A DNA stretch of 64,000 nucleotides. Source: a virus. Position 1 is the first letter of the stretch. Each line of letters starts with the position of its first letter. Positions 1 through 8,027 of the stretch are shown piece by piece. The translations under genes and the position numbers were made by a program. Location: positions 30,138 through 94,137 of IMG/VR virus record IMGVR_UViG_3300048924_000619; one strand, given 5' to 3'. A model generated the notes under the pieces. That model made no database searches. It worked only from the letters and a program-made list of their open reading frames with translations, and had not been told where the DNA came from.

Positions 1-28
1 CCCGCCTGCCATTCAGGAGACGCATAGC

Positions 29-850
29 ATGCGCAAGGTCAAAAAGATGGCCATGCCGGGAATTGAACCCGGCATGGCAGACACGCCGGAGCCGATTTTC
101 GAGGACGTGGATCCGACCACGCTCCTGGTGGACGAGGTCTATCAGCGCAAGCTGTCCGAACGGTCCGTCTCGCTGATCCGGAAGATGGTCGGCACGTGGG
201 ATTGGCGGAAGTTCCAGCCGCCGACCGTGGCGAAGACCGACGCTGGTCTGATGGTGCTCGACGGCCAGCACACGGCGATCGCTGCTGCGTCGCACCCGAT
301 GATTTCCAAGATCAAGGTCAAGGTGGTCGCGGCGCCTGACGTCCAGGCTCAGGCTAAGGCCTTCGTCGGCCTGAACCGCGACCGCATTAACCTGACGACG
401 ACGCAGATGCACCAGGCGGCCGTCGCCGCCGGCGACGAGGACGCGCTGACCATCAAGCAGGTTTGCGAGCGGGCTGGCGTTAGGGTGCTGAATTGCCCGC
501 CGGGCGGCGGCGCGTTCAAGCCCGGCGACACGATGGCCGTGACGGCGATCGGCGCACTGATCAGCCGCCGCGGGGCGAAGGGCGCGCGCGAGGTGCTCGA
601 GGTACTCGCCAACGCCCGCTGTGCGCCGGTGAGCCAATCCGGGATCCGCGCTGTCGAGTGCCTGCTGTACGATCCGGAATATGCGGGACAGGTTCTGGCG
701 CCGGACATCACATCAGCGCTGCTGAAGCTCGGCCAGGCGGCCGACCAGGAAGCGCGCGTGTTCGCGGCCGCCCACAACGTCCAGATCTGGCGCGCCTTGA
801 CCGTGGTGCTCTTCAAGGGAGCTCGCCGTGGACGTCGCCGCGCGGCTTGA
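29..850 (+). CDS. ParB/Srx-fold protein (DUF6551-like)
   Basis: 273-residue protein. Residues about 33-85 carry a ParB/sulfiredoxin-type core: a DEVYQR segment, then a WDWRKFQPP stretch and a VLDGQHTAIAA loop, the place where ParB proteins bind nucleotide. The C-terminal half has no recognised domain and ends in a basic tail (GARRGRRRAA). An AGGAG sits upstream of the first ATG. A second in-frame ATG at 47 is possible. Phage proteins of this fold are often replication or DNA-modification accessories, but substrate and partner cannot be read here. It overlaps the next gene by 23 nt, so the two are probably co-translated. Confidence 0.6.
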   Translation: MRKVKKMAMPGIEPGMADTPEPIFEDVDPTTLLVDEVYQRKLSERSVSLIRKMVGTWDWRKFQPPTVAKTDAGLMVLDGQHTAIAAASHPMISKIKVKVVAAPDVQAQAKAFVGLNRDRINLTTTQMHQAAVAAGDEDALTIKQVCERAGVRVLNCPPGGGAFKPGDTMAVTAIGALISRRGAKGAREVLEVLANARCAPVSQSGIRAVECLLYDPEYAGQVLAPDITSALLKLGQAADQEARVFAAAHNVQIWRALTVVLFKGARRGRRRAA

Positions 851-1211
851 GGGCCTCGAGGCGGAGAACGAGCGGCTCCAGTTCCGGGTGGAGGAATTGG
901 AGCGCTGCCTCGGCATGGATGACGACTCCTGCCGGTTCCCCGTCGAATGGCTGCTGACAGCATCCGAGTCGAGGCTGCTCGGATTTCTGATGACGCGCGA
1001 GATGGCCTCCAAGGAGGCGATCCTGCTGGCGCTCTACAGCCTGCGGGCTGACGACGCGCCGGACATCAAGATCGTCGACGTCTTCGTGTGCAAGGCTCGG
1101 AAGAAGCTGAGCCGGTTCGGCGTCCAGATCGAGACGATTTGGGGGCAGGGCTACCGCCTCTGCAGGGCTTCGAAGGACCACATCCGGGCCCTCAAGGAGG
1201 ACTCGGTGTGA
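828..1211 (+). CDS. CtrA-like winged-helix DNA-binding protein without receiver domain
   Basis: 127 residues, GTG start at 828 with AAGGGA upstream. Residues 1-30 form a short leucine-rich coiled coil (LEGLEAENERLQFRVEELE), a likely dimerisation segment. Residues about 45-118 are an OmpR/PhoB-type winged helix whose recognition region reads IKIVDVFVCKARKKL followed by IETIWGQGYRL. From memory this is almost the wording of the output domain of CtrA, the alphaproteobacterial cell-cycle regulator (IKIIDVFICKLRKKL, IETVWGRGY). The phosphoreceiver domain is absent, so DNA binding would not depend on host phosphorelays. Inference: it competes with or mimics CtrA at host promoters, or regulates phage genes. 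It could also be a generic OmpR-family domain. Confidence 0.75.
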   Translation: MDVAARLEGLEAENERLQFRVEELERCLGMDDDSCRFPVEWLLTASESRLLGFLMTREMASKEAILLALYSLRADDAPDIKIVDVFVCKARKKLSRFGVQIETIWGQGYRLCRASKDHIRALKEDSV

Positions 1212-1334
1212 CGCCTCCCGCCAGCAAAACCGCCAGCGTTGCGGTCGAGGAGTCGGCCTCCCACTCGGAGGATGGGGCGGAGGTCCGACTCGTGGGGGGC
1301 GAGTCGGCCGGTCTGTTGGCGGCCGGCCGCGGCG

Positions 1335-1342
1335 GTCGTGAC
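1335..1342 (+). promoter_or_regulatory. GTCGTGACNNNA start-associated motif
   Basis: GTCGTGAC followed by GGC then A? The exact text is GGCGCA, so the A falls two bases later than in the other copies. The spacer to ATG 1358 is 15 nt. It lies inside a longer open frame beginning at GTG 1208, so it is the evidence for choosing the shorter start. Confidence 0.55.
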
Positions 1343-1357
1343 GGCGCAATAGTCCGC

Positions 1358-1600
1358 ATGACGAATCACTCCGGGTCCTTCCCGCTGATGGCGATCGCCG
1401 CGGAGCACGGCGTCGAATACGGCGACGTGCTGCTGATGGCGGACCTCTATCGGTGTACCGTCCAACGCCTGCACGTCCCGCGTGGTCGCGCGGTGCTGGC
1501 CAGCCGGGCGGCGTATCGCGTTCAGAAGGCGGGCGGGGTCCGCGCGCTGGTGAGCCTCCGCACGACTTTGGTGCGCCATGCGCTGGGCCGTTGGTCGTGA
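1358..1600 (+). CDS. hypothetical protein, possible small DNA-binding protein
   Basis: 80 residues. The ATG at 1358 was chosen because it stands 15 nt after a GTCGTGAC motif, the arrangement seen at many other starts in this genome. An alternative GTG at 1208, overlapping the previous stop as GTGA, would give 130 residues with a low-complexity N-terminus. The sequence LMAIAAEHGVEYGDVLLMADLYRC resembles the helix-turn-helix spacing of small regulators, and the C-terminus is basic, but no family is recognised. It overlaps the next gene by 4 nt. Confidence 0.5.
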   Translation: MTNHSGSFPLMAIAAEHGVEYGDVLLMADLYRCTVQRLHVPRGRAVLASRAAYRVQKAGGVRALVSLRTTLVRHALGRWS

Positions 1601-1902
1601 GTTGCTGCCCGCATTGCGGCGGCGTCCTCCCGCCTGTCATCGCCAGCAAGGGCGGCGGGAATCCGTCGCTCCCGGAAGAACTGCGCCGCGCCGGCCAAGA
1701 GGCCGGTGAGGTTGCGGTTCGGTTGGGCGATGATCTGGTCGGCTGGCGCGGCATGGTCTGGAGCCGGTGCTTGGCGCGCAAGCCAGCAGAATGCTGGGTC
1801 ACGGGCGTCACGATCCCTGTGAGCGGGCCCGCGTGGCGGCCGATCACGAACGGTAAGGACCGACCGCGGCGCGTGGCGGCGTCCGTCTGGGCGGCGATAT
1901 GA
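1597..1902 (+). CDS. hypothetical protein with N-terminal CPHC motif
   Basis: 101 residues from GTG 1597, whose GTGA overlaps the stop of the upstream gene. The N-terminus carries one CPHCG knuckle (residues about 4-8). Another cysteine near residue 60 and one near residue 67 could complete a metal site, but this is not a recognised finger. The middle reads VRLGDDLVGWRGMVWSRC. No function is assigned. Tight coupling to both neighbours supports it as a real gene in the helicase operon. Confidence 0.5.
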   Translation: MSCCPHCGGVLPPVIASKGGGNPSLPEELRRAGQEAGEVAVRLGDDLVGWRGMVWSRCLARKPAECWVTGVTIPVSGPAWRPITNGKDRPRRVAASVWAAI

Positions 1903-3059
1903 CCCCGACGCCAGCACAGGCCGCGGCCATCCGCGCCATCGTCGAGTGGTACAAGGGCGGCCGGCGGACGCCTCAGGTGTTCTACCTCGCTGGCTACGCT
2001 GGCACGGGCAAGTCGACGATCTTCAAGGCCGCGCTCGAGGAGCTGCGCGAAAAGGGGGGCCTGAAAAAGCACGCCCTCGCGACATTCACCGGCAAGGCCG
2101 CGTCGGTGCTGCGGAAGAAGGGGAACTACGAGGCCCGCACGATCCACTCGCTGATCTACATCCGTGACGAGTCCGCGGACTCGAAGTGGATCCTCAACTG
2201 GGCGGGCGAAGCCGCGGACGTCGATCTGATCGCACTCGACGAATGCTCCATGGTCGATGAGGCGATGGGGCGCGACGTGCTGGCCTTCGGCAAGAAGGTG
2301 CTCGTCATGGGCGACCCTGGCCAGCTGCCGCCGATCCGTGGCCAGGGGTTCTTTACCACTCGCGAGCCGGACGTCTTCCTGGAGGAGGTGCACCGCCAGG
2401 CCGCGGAGTCGCCGATCATCCGGCTCGCCACGATGGCGCGCGAGGGGAAGCAACTCCCGCTCGGCGAATGGGACGCTGGCGAGCTCGGCTGCGCCCGGGT
2501 GCTCAAGCACGGGCCCGAGACGCAGCGCGAGCTGTATCGGGAGGAGACGCAGGCGCTCTGTGGCCTCCACCGCGTCCGCATCGGCTACACGCAGCGCATC
2601 CGCCGGATCCGTGGCTTTGAGGGCCCGCGGCCGATGGCTGGCGAGACGCTGCTCGTCCGCAAGAACGATCGCGAGCTGGCGATTTTCAACGGGACGTTCG
2701 CCGGGCTGCGCGCGGATCCGCGGCCGTACAAGCGCCGCGCCGGCGACGACGAGTCCGACGCGGCGCTGATCCGCCTCGACATCGAGCCCGAGGACGGCGC
2801 GCCGATCGAAGGCATGCTGACCGACCCGTACCTGTTCGACCGCCACTTCCGAGACGTCCAGGAGCCGCGGTTCCGCAAGGGCATCCAGTGGGTCGACTGG
2901 GGCAACGTCATCACCATGCACTCGGCGCAGGGCTCCGAGTGGCCGGACGTGACCGTCGTCGATGACGGCGGCTCGTTCCGCGAAGACCAGCACCGTTGGC
3001 GCTACGTCGGCCTCACCAGGGCGAGCGAGCGCGTGACGTTTTTGGGGAGGATGGGATGA
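1899..3059 (+). CDS. RecD/Dda-like superfamily 1B DNA helicase
   Basis: 386 residues, start ATGA overlapping the previous stop. Motif order is that of SF1B helicases of the Dda/RecD2/Pif1 type: Walker A GYAGTGKST (about residues 32-40), motif Ia TGKAA, Walker B LIALDECSMVD (about 110-120), motif III GDPGQLPPI (about 138-146), the MHSAQGSEW motif near 340, and motif VI WRYVGLTRASERV near 375. It would translocate 5' to 3' on ssDNA using ATP, most likely in phage replication or recombination. SSB lies 600 nt downstream. Length matches compact phage Dda-type enzymes. Confidence 0.9.
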   Translation: MTPTPAQAAAIRAIVEWYKGGRRTPQVFYLAGYAGTGKSTIFKAALEELREKGGLKKHALATFTGKAASVLRKKGNYEARTIHSLIYIRDESADSKWILNWAGEAADVDLIALDECSMVDEAMGRDVLAFGKKVLVMGDPGQLPPIRGQGFFTTREPDVFLEEVHRQAAESPIIRLATMAREGKQLPLGEWDAGELGCARVLKHGPETQRELYREETQALCGLHRVRIGYTQRIRRIRGFEGPRPMAGETLLVRKNDRELAIFNGTFAGLRADPRPYKRRAGDDESDAALIRLDIEPEDGAPIEGMLTDPYLFDRHFRDVQEPRFRKGIQWVDWGNVITMHSAQGSEWPDVTVVDDGGSFREDQHRWRYVGLTRASERVTFLGRMG

Positions 3060-3292
3060 GGGGAATTGTGCGAGCGGTCGCGGCCGCAGCTCTTGCGATG
3101 GCGACGGGCGTTGGTCAGCCCTATCGGCCGGGCGCCCCGCGGAACTACGACCTGGACGAGCCCATGGAGGCTTACGTGACGCGTCGCGCGCGCCGCAATG
3201 GTGGCAAGCGTCACAAGGTCGGCGCCTACAAGGGCTCGCGGTTCGCGAAGCGCGCGTCGAAGCGCGGCGGCAACCCGGCGGCGCACGGGTGA
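3056..3292 (+). CDS. small basic hypothetical protein
   Basis: 78 residues. ATG 3056 overlaps the helicase stop as ATGA. The first 20 residues (IVRAVAAAALAMATGVG) are hydrophobic enough for a signal sequence or membrane anchor. The C-terminal 35 residues are very rich in Arg and Lys (RRARRNGGKRHKVGAYKG, RFAKRASKR), suggesting nucleic-acid or membrane-surface contact. No family recognised. Confidence 0.5.
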   Translation: MRGIVRAVAAAALAMATGVGQPYRPGAPRNYDLDEPMEAYVTRRARRNGGKRHKVGAYKGSRFAKRASKRGGNPAAHG

Positions 3293-3525
3293 TGGCTATC
3301 GAGACGATGATGCGCACCGTCGAGCGCAGCGATGGATGGTGGATCGTCCAGAAGGGCTGGAAGGACTACGGCCCGTTCGGAAGCGAATCTGACGCCGAGG
3401 CTTGGGGTGACAAGCACATCGACGACCAAGTCTTTGGGGATCCGAACTCCTTCGCTCCGGAACTCCGGACGCGCGCCGAAGAGCCGGTCGTCTTGCTCTT
3501 CACCGCCGGCAATACCGCCAGCTGA
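3292..3525 (+). CDS. hypothetical protein
   Basis: 77 residues from ATG 3292, arranged as TGATG with the upstream stop. An in-frame GTG at 3289 is an alternative. The centre, RSDGWWIVQKGWKDYGPFGSESDAEAW, resembles short phage proteins with a beta-hairpin of the type 'wxVxxxgxxxGPF', but no function is known to me. Acidic overall. Confidence 0.5.
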   Translation: MAIETMMRTVERSDGWWIVQKGWKDYGPFGSESDAEAWGDKHIDDQVFGDPNSFAPELRTRAEEPVVLLFTAGNTAS

Positions 3526-3618
3526 CCGCGCGGCCGCCGTGCTCGACAGAGGGAGTGGCGGCCGGCATCAGAATCAGTGGGAACGAGTCTGCCCGCCTGA
3601 AACCGCCGCGGCCGACCG

Positions 3619-3626
3619 GTCGTGAC
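3619..3626 (+). promoter_or_regulatory. GTCGTGACNNNA motif upstream of ssb
   Basis: GTCGTGAC then CGGA, with the A in the conserved place. It lies 32 nt before ATG 3659, and an AAGGGA ribosome site follows it. The rest of the 133-nt gap 3526-3658 shows no convincing gene. Confidence 0.6.
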
Positions 3627-3658
3627 CGGACGATGCGACCCGAACAAGGGAAGTACGC

Positions 3659-4120
3659 ATGGCTGGTAGCCTCAACAAGGTCACGCTGATCGGGAACGTC
3701 GGCGCCGATCCGGAGATCAAGTCGCTCAACAGCGGCGACCGGGTCGCGAACATCAGGCTCGCCACCTCCGAGACCTGGAAGGACAAGGGCTCCGGCGAGA
3801 AGAAAGAGCGTACGGAGTGGCATCGCATCGTCGTCTTCGGCGACGGCCTGGTCCGGGTGATCGAGAGCTACGTCCGCAAGGGCTCCAAGATCTACATCTC
3901 GGGCGCGCTGCAGACGCGCAAGTGGAACGACCAAGCCGGCGTCGAGAAGTCCTCCACCGAGATCGTGCTCAAGCCGTACAACGGCGAGCTGATCCTGCTC
4001 AGCGGCAAGGCTGAGGGCGGTTCCGACCATGGCGGCGGCTACAGCGGCGGCCAGTCGAGCGGCGCAGCCTCGGGCGGCGCCAACGCGGGCCCGGACGTCG
4101 ACGACACGATTCCGTTCTGA
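3659..4120 (+). CDS. ssb: single-stranded DNA-binding protein
   Basis: 153 residues. An N-terminal OB fold (about 1-108) has the usual bacterial SSB phrases: NKVTLIGNVGADPE, TEWHRIVVFG, YVRKGSKIYISGALQTRKW. A Gly/Ser-rich linker (GGGYSGGQSSGAASGG) leads to the acidic tip DVDDTIPF, the peptide that recruits partner proteins to SSB. It coats ssDNA during phage replication. Start is fixed by AAGGGA 6-11 nt upstream. Confidence 0.96.
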   Translation: MAGSLNKVTLIGNVGADPEIKSLNSGDRVANIRLATSETWKDKGSGEKKERTEWHRIVVFGDGLVRVIESYVRKGSKIYISGALQTRKWNDQAGVEKSSTEIVLKPYNGELILLSGKAEGGSDHGGGYSGGQSSGAASGGANAGPDVDDTIPF

Positions 4121-4127
4121 GTCCCAC

Positions 4128-4823
4128 ATGGCGGAGGCGTCCCCCGATCTGAAAGACCGGATCCTCGCGGAGATCGCGGCCCATGTGCGCGTCTACGGGC
4201 GCACGCAGTGGGACCGCGTCCGCGAGCGGCCGGAGTTCGCGCCCATCATCGGCAAGGAGTCCGGGGCCGGCGGCCGGCGGAAGTTCTTCCGCTGGGTCGA
4301 CGTGGTCTGCGCGCCCCGGCCGGATGACGCCGTCGGCGCCGGCCGGCCGCATGAGGGGCGGGACGTCGCCGCGGAGGCGCTGAGCGATGCGCAGCGGCGC
4401 GCGCTGCTCGCGGCCCAGAAGAACATCCCGGCCGCGCCGTCGCCGTCGTACATGATGCGCAAGGGTGCCCAGGCGGAAAACCAGATCAACTTCCTGGCGA
4501 TCGTGCACGAGCTGATGGCCGACGTCGGCAAGCTGCGCGGAATGTCCGTCGTCGCGGACGAGGCGGCGGCTGACGGCGAGCGGGTCAAGAATCCGCACCT
4601 GTTCGGCCAGGCGATCGACAAGCGGCTCCGCGTGATGGAGACCGCGCTGAAGGTCATGCAGGAAATCTGGGACCTGCAGTACCAGCAGCGGTTCTACGAC
4701 GAGATCACTGAGATCATCGTCACGGAGCTGGCGGCGATCCCTGACGTGCAGGAGCGCGTCATCCGGCGCCTCGCTGACCTGAACAACCGGCGGGGCATGA
4801 CGCTCTACGCCGAGCCGACCTGA
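4128..4823 (+). CDS. putative terminase small subunit
   Basis: 231 residues from ATG 4128, directly before and overlapping the large terminase (TGATG). The N-terminal 60 residues (ILAEIAAHVRVYGRTQWDRVRERPEF ...RKFFRWVDVV) look like a DNA-binding helical domain. The C-terminal part is a long alpha-helical region ending in repeated ITEIIVTELAAIPDVQERVIRRL, suited to oligomerisation. The assignment rests on position and architecture rather than a recognised family motif. Confidence 0.6.
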   Translation: MAEASPDLKDRILAEIAAHVRVYGRTQWDRVRERPEFAPIIGKESGAGGRRKFFRWVDVVCAPRPDDAVGAGRPHEGRDVAAEALSDAQRRALLAAQKNIPAAPSPSYMMRKGAQAENQINFLAIVHELMADVGKLRGMSVVADEAAADGERVKNPHLFGQAIDKRLRVMETALKVMQEIWDLQYQQRFYDEITEIIVTELAAIPDVQERVIRRLADLNNRRGMTLYAEPT

Positions 4824-6925
4824 TGGCGGGCCGGCCGCCGTCGCCATTCAACCGCCGCAAGCCGCGCCCGATCCCGCAAACGGACGCGCTGTCGGCGGCG
4901 ATCGCCCAGCTCGAGGCGCGCACCGGGCACAAGGTGACGCCGGACCAGAAGGCGATCCCGGACGGGATGACGTTCCGCCAGTGGTGCGAGAAGCTCGGGG
5001 CCGAGGGCCTCGAGGTGGACGGCAAGCCGTTCACGCTCCACGACCGGCCGGCGATGGCCTGGATCTACGACCAGATCCCGTCGACGGCGGACGAGGCCTA
5101 CAACCTCGTGCTCGTCCTGATGAAGTGCGCGCAGGTCGGGTTCACCGTCATGGAGATGCTGGCCACGGTCTACCTGGGGCTCAAGTTTGGGCCCTGCACG
5201 GTCGGCATGTTCCTGCCGGACATCAACTTGGCGGGCATGAAGTCAACTGAGCGCTTCATGCCCATCATCCGGTCGATTCCGGATGTGCACGCGCTGATGA
5301 CGCAGGACGCCGCCGACGGCTCCGGCAAGAAGCGGGGCGAGGGCAACGTCAACCGCCGGCGCATCGCCAAGGCCCTGTTCGTCTTCTCCTGGACGTCCGG
5401 CAAGGCGTCGACCGAGTCCGTCCCGATGGACATCCTCTCCTTCGACGAAGTGCAGGAGATGACGAAGGAGCAGCTGGAAAAGACCCAAGAGCGCCTGAGC
5501 GCCTCGCCGGTCCGCTTCACGCTGATGGGCTCGACGGCCAACTGGCCAGACGAAGACATCCACTTCTGGTACAAGAAGGGGTCGCAGCACCAGTTTCACA
5601 CCGAATGCCCGACGTGCCGGGTGAAGAAACCGCTCGACGACTATTTCCCGAGGTGCATCCAGTGGGATGCGGCGCGCCGGGTCTATCGCTACGTCTGCGA
5701 GGCCGGACATTGGATCGACGACCCTCAGATCGGCGAGTGGGTGGCCTTCAACGAGGAGGCTGACCCGGCGATCGACTACACGATCCCGAAGAAGCACTGG
5801 CCGAAGCGGATCCGGTCCATCCACTTCCCCCAGTTCCTGTCGCCGACGATCAGCGCCTCGGACATGATGACCGCCTACAACGAGGCGAGCGACCTCAAGA
5901 ACTACCACAACCGGAAGCTTGGGAAGCCGTTCCTCGACCCGACCGTCACGCCCGTGACGCTCGAGCATTGTGCGCGCGCCGTCGAGCTCGGCCGCGCCGC
6001 CGGCGTCCAGTGGAAGACTCGGGCGCGCGGGACCTTCATGGGCATCGACCAGATGGGCCAGTTCAACGTGCACATCATCAAGGAGCGCCTGCCCGACGGC
6101 CGCCAGGCCGTGATCCACTACGAGGAGACGTACGCGGAGGATCCGTTCGCACGCTCGAGCGAGCTCATGGAGGCCTACGGCGTCCAGGCCTGCGTCGTCG
6201 AGATCAACCCGAATTTCAACGACGCGCACAAATTCGCGAAGCGCCACCCGGGCAAGGTGTTCCTCTGCGACGGGTTCAAGGCGATCGAGGGCGACATGAT
6301 CGTCTGGGGCGACGGGCCGAAGCTCGACGTATCGGACCGGCGAACCGATGAGGACTCACGGACGCGCTACACGGTCAAGGCCGACCAGTACAAATGCATG
6401 CAGACGTCTCTCGCGCGCATCGTGAAGGGCCACTGCCTGTTCCCGGACCCGAAGGAGCTTATCCAGGAGGTCGTCGACAAGGGCGTTCGCCAGCTGGTGC
6501 CCATCCTGCCGCGGCTGTTCCTGCACTTCACGCGCACGGCGCTCGTCGCCGAGAAGGACAAGGAAACCAACAAGTACAAGCGCTCCGTCAAGAAGGTGGG
6601 GCTGGATCCACACGGTTCGTACGCTAACCAATTGTGCGACGTCGCCTGGGCGCGGGCCCACGGCACGGCGAGCTTCATCCTCCCGGAGACTGGCGACGTG
6701 GCAACTGATCAAGCTAAGCAATCTGCCGAAATGGGCATGGTCGGCCTTCCGAACCACGTCGTCAGCATGCTCAACGACCTGCCGCCTGGCGTCTGCGGCC
6801 GCTGCTCGGCCTATCCCTTCGGCGACGACAACGGGCCGCCGGCGCGCGGGATGTGCGCGGAGCGCGGGTTCGAGGTCGCCGCGGCGGATCCGGCCTGCCC
6901 GATGTTCGCGGCGGTCGAGGGCTAA
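4823..6925 (+). CDS. terminase large subunit, GpA family
   Basis: 700 residues. Packaging motor and nuclease of the lambda gpA type. The ATPase half has a deviant Walker A, KCAQVGFT (about 100-107), in the place used by the GpA family, and a Walker B with DE in LSFDEVQE (about 205-212). A Cys cluster (CPTCRVKK and CEAGHW, about 258-296) is typical of this family. The RNase-H-like nuclease begins at GIDQMGQFN (about 406), with further acidic residues at EINPNF and in the C-terminal third. The last 40 residues contain another Cys-rich stretch (CGRCSAYP, MCAERGF). Confidence 0.93.
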   Translation: MAGRPPSPFNRRKPRPIPQTDALSAAIAQLEARTGHKVTPDQKAIPDGMTFRQWCEKLGAEGLEVDGKPFTLHDRPAMAWIYDQIPSTADEAYNLVLVLMKCAQVGFTVMEMLATVYLGLKFGPCTVGMFLPDINLAGMKSTERFMPIIRSIPDVHALMTQDAADGSGKKRGEGNVNRRRIAKALFVFSWTSGKASTESVPMDILSFDEVQEMTKEQLEKTQERLSASPVRFTLMGSTANWPDEDIHFWYKKGSQHQFHTECPTCRVKKPLDDYFPRCIQWDAARRVYRYVCEAGHWIDDPQIGEWVAFNEEADPAIDYTIPKKHWPKRIRSIHFPQFLSPTISASDMMTAYNEASDLKNYHNRKLGKPFLDPTVTPVTLEHCARAVELGRAAGVQWKTRARGTFMGIDQMGQFNVHIIKERLPDGRQAVIHYEETYAEDPFARSSELMEAYGVQACVVEINPNFNDAHKFAKRHPGKVFLCDGFKAIEGDMIVWGDGPKLDVSDRRTDEDSRTRYTVKADQYKCMQTSLARIVKGHCLFPDPKELIQEVVDKGVRQLVPILPRLFLHFTRTALVAEKDKETNKYKRSVKKVGLDPHGSYANQLCDVAWARAHGTASFILPETGDVATDQAKQSAEMGMVGLPNHVVSMLNDLPPGVCGRCSAYPFGDDNGPPARGMCAERGFEVAAADPACPMFAAVEG

Positions 6926-7013
6926 CCGCCCTCAGAACCGCCGGCGCCAGCGGCCTCGCATGGCGATCGCCGAGAGCGCGCGGCCGCTAATCCGACTCGG
7001 GAGCGACGAGTCT

Positions 7014-7021
7014 GTCGTGAC
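7014..7021 (+). promoter_or_regulatory. GTCGTGACNNNA motif
   Basis: GTCGTGAC then GCCA. It is followed at once by a small hairpin (CACCC 7024-7028 with GGGTG 7034-7038). The gene start at 7076 is 54 nt away and has its own GGAAAGGA ribosome site. Confidence 0.6.
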
Positions 7022-7075
7022 GCCACCCTTTCCGGGTGACGGGCAGGAGCCCGCGCATCTGGAAAGGATGAACCC

Positions 7076-7774
7076 ATGAAGTATGCCTCTGAGCATGCGG
7101 GCGTGCTCACGTCCGTGCACCAGTGGAAGCCGGTCCCAGCCGACCGCTTCGCTCAACTCCTCCACCACTATTCCACGTTCGTCGCTGATCTGAACGGCAA
7201 GGACGCCCTGTCGATCACAGCGATCGCGCTCGACCGCGACGCCACGGCGACCATCTACTACCGTCGCAAGGAGCGCGGCTCGCCCGTCTACTGCCCGGTC
7301 CTGATGACCATGGAAGGCGCCGGCGGAAAGACGCTCTGTTTTGAGACGACCAACCAGGATTCCGCCCTGGACCCTCAGCAGCCGGCGCTCGTGATCCGCT
7401 CGGCGATGGCCGCGCGGGACGTCTACAAGGCTGAGCGCATGAGTGAGGTCGCCCAGCGCGCCGCGGCGTCCCGCAGCGTCGTCGCCATTACCCCACGCAA
7501 GGCCGCGTTTGATGAGATCCGCCGCGCCTACGAGCGCGCAGGCGGCGAGCGCATCAACCTCGGCATCCACCTTTCGACGCAACTCGACCAGCTGCGCGCG
7601 ATCAAGGGGCGGATCGATGGCGTCTGGCTGCACGACGCTGGCCATATCGGTGCCCTGGGCGAGGTCATGGACGTCATCGCCGAGCTGATGGGCGGCAAGG
7701 GCTGGATGGGGATGACCGGCCACACGCCCATGGGCTGGCCGGCGCCGGACGGATTGCCGGGAGAGCGCGCCTGA
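7076..7774 (+). CDS. hypothetical protein
   Basis: 232 residues, start ATG 7076 behind GGAAAGGA. No signal peptide or membrane segment. A central stretch (RSVVAITPRKAAFDEIRRAYERAGGERINLGIHLSTQLDQLRAIKG) is helical. The C-terminus is Gly/Pro-rich (MGMTGHTPMGWPAPDG). I recognise no domain. It stands alone between the terminase and a membrane-protein gene, with its own GTCGTGAC element. Confidence 0.55.
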   Translation: MKYASEHAGVLTSVHQWKPVPADRFAQLLHHYSTFVADLNGKDALSITAIALDRDATATIYYRRKERGSPVYCPVLMTMEGAGGKTLCFETTNQDSALDPQQPALVIRSAMAARDVYKAERMSEVAQRAAASRSVVAITPRKAAFDEIRRAYERAGGERINLGIHLSTQLDQLRAIKGRIDGVWLHDAGHIGALGEVMDVIAELMGGKGWMGMTGHTPMGWPAPDGLPGERA

Positions 7775-8027
7775 GCGCTCCGGCCCGTCGTGACGGCAGG
7801 CTGAGGCCTCATCACCGGGGCGGCGACTCCCGCCCAACAGAACCCACGAGCTCAACCATGAAGCTCTGAACCTGATCGGCGTCACCTGCCGCCCCTCTTG
7901 GGGAAAGTGGTCGAGCCGCCCGGAAGCAGAGCCGGCGCCTGAGGCCTAAGGCGAAACGATTTGGTTCCCTGCCGCTGGGGGTCAGTCAGCGGCGTGAGCA
8001 CGGACGATACCGGCCGAGAGGGGTGAA
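7775..8027 (+). other. 253-nt gap: motif-led leader without a visible gene
   Basis: Holds a GTCGTGAC motif at 7787-7794 (followed by GGCA, conserved A), but no start codon at the usual distance. There is a four-codon reading frame ATG AAG CTC TGA at 7858 and a GCCGCT/AGCGGC hairpin near 7970-7993. It is probably the transcribed leader of the membrane-protein gene or a small RNA. No tRNA shape was found. Confidence 0.35.

Noticed and set aside
1208-1600. Longer start (GTG 1208) for the gene at 1358
   Set aside because: It would place the GTCGTGAC motif inside the coding region and adds a low-complexity N-terminus. Not excluded, since GTGA overlap exists.
813-3317. 834-residue open frame on the minus strand over the helicase region
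   Set aside because: It is opposite to a clear helicase with all motifs, has Arg/Pro-rich composition typical of shadow frames in GC-rich DNA, and has no start context.
3553-3687. Small frame starting GTG 3553 across the ssb start
   Set aside because: It runs over the motif and the ssb ribosome site with no recognisable product.
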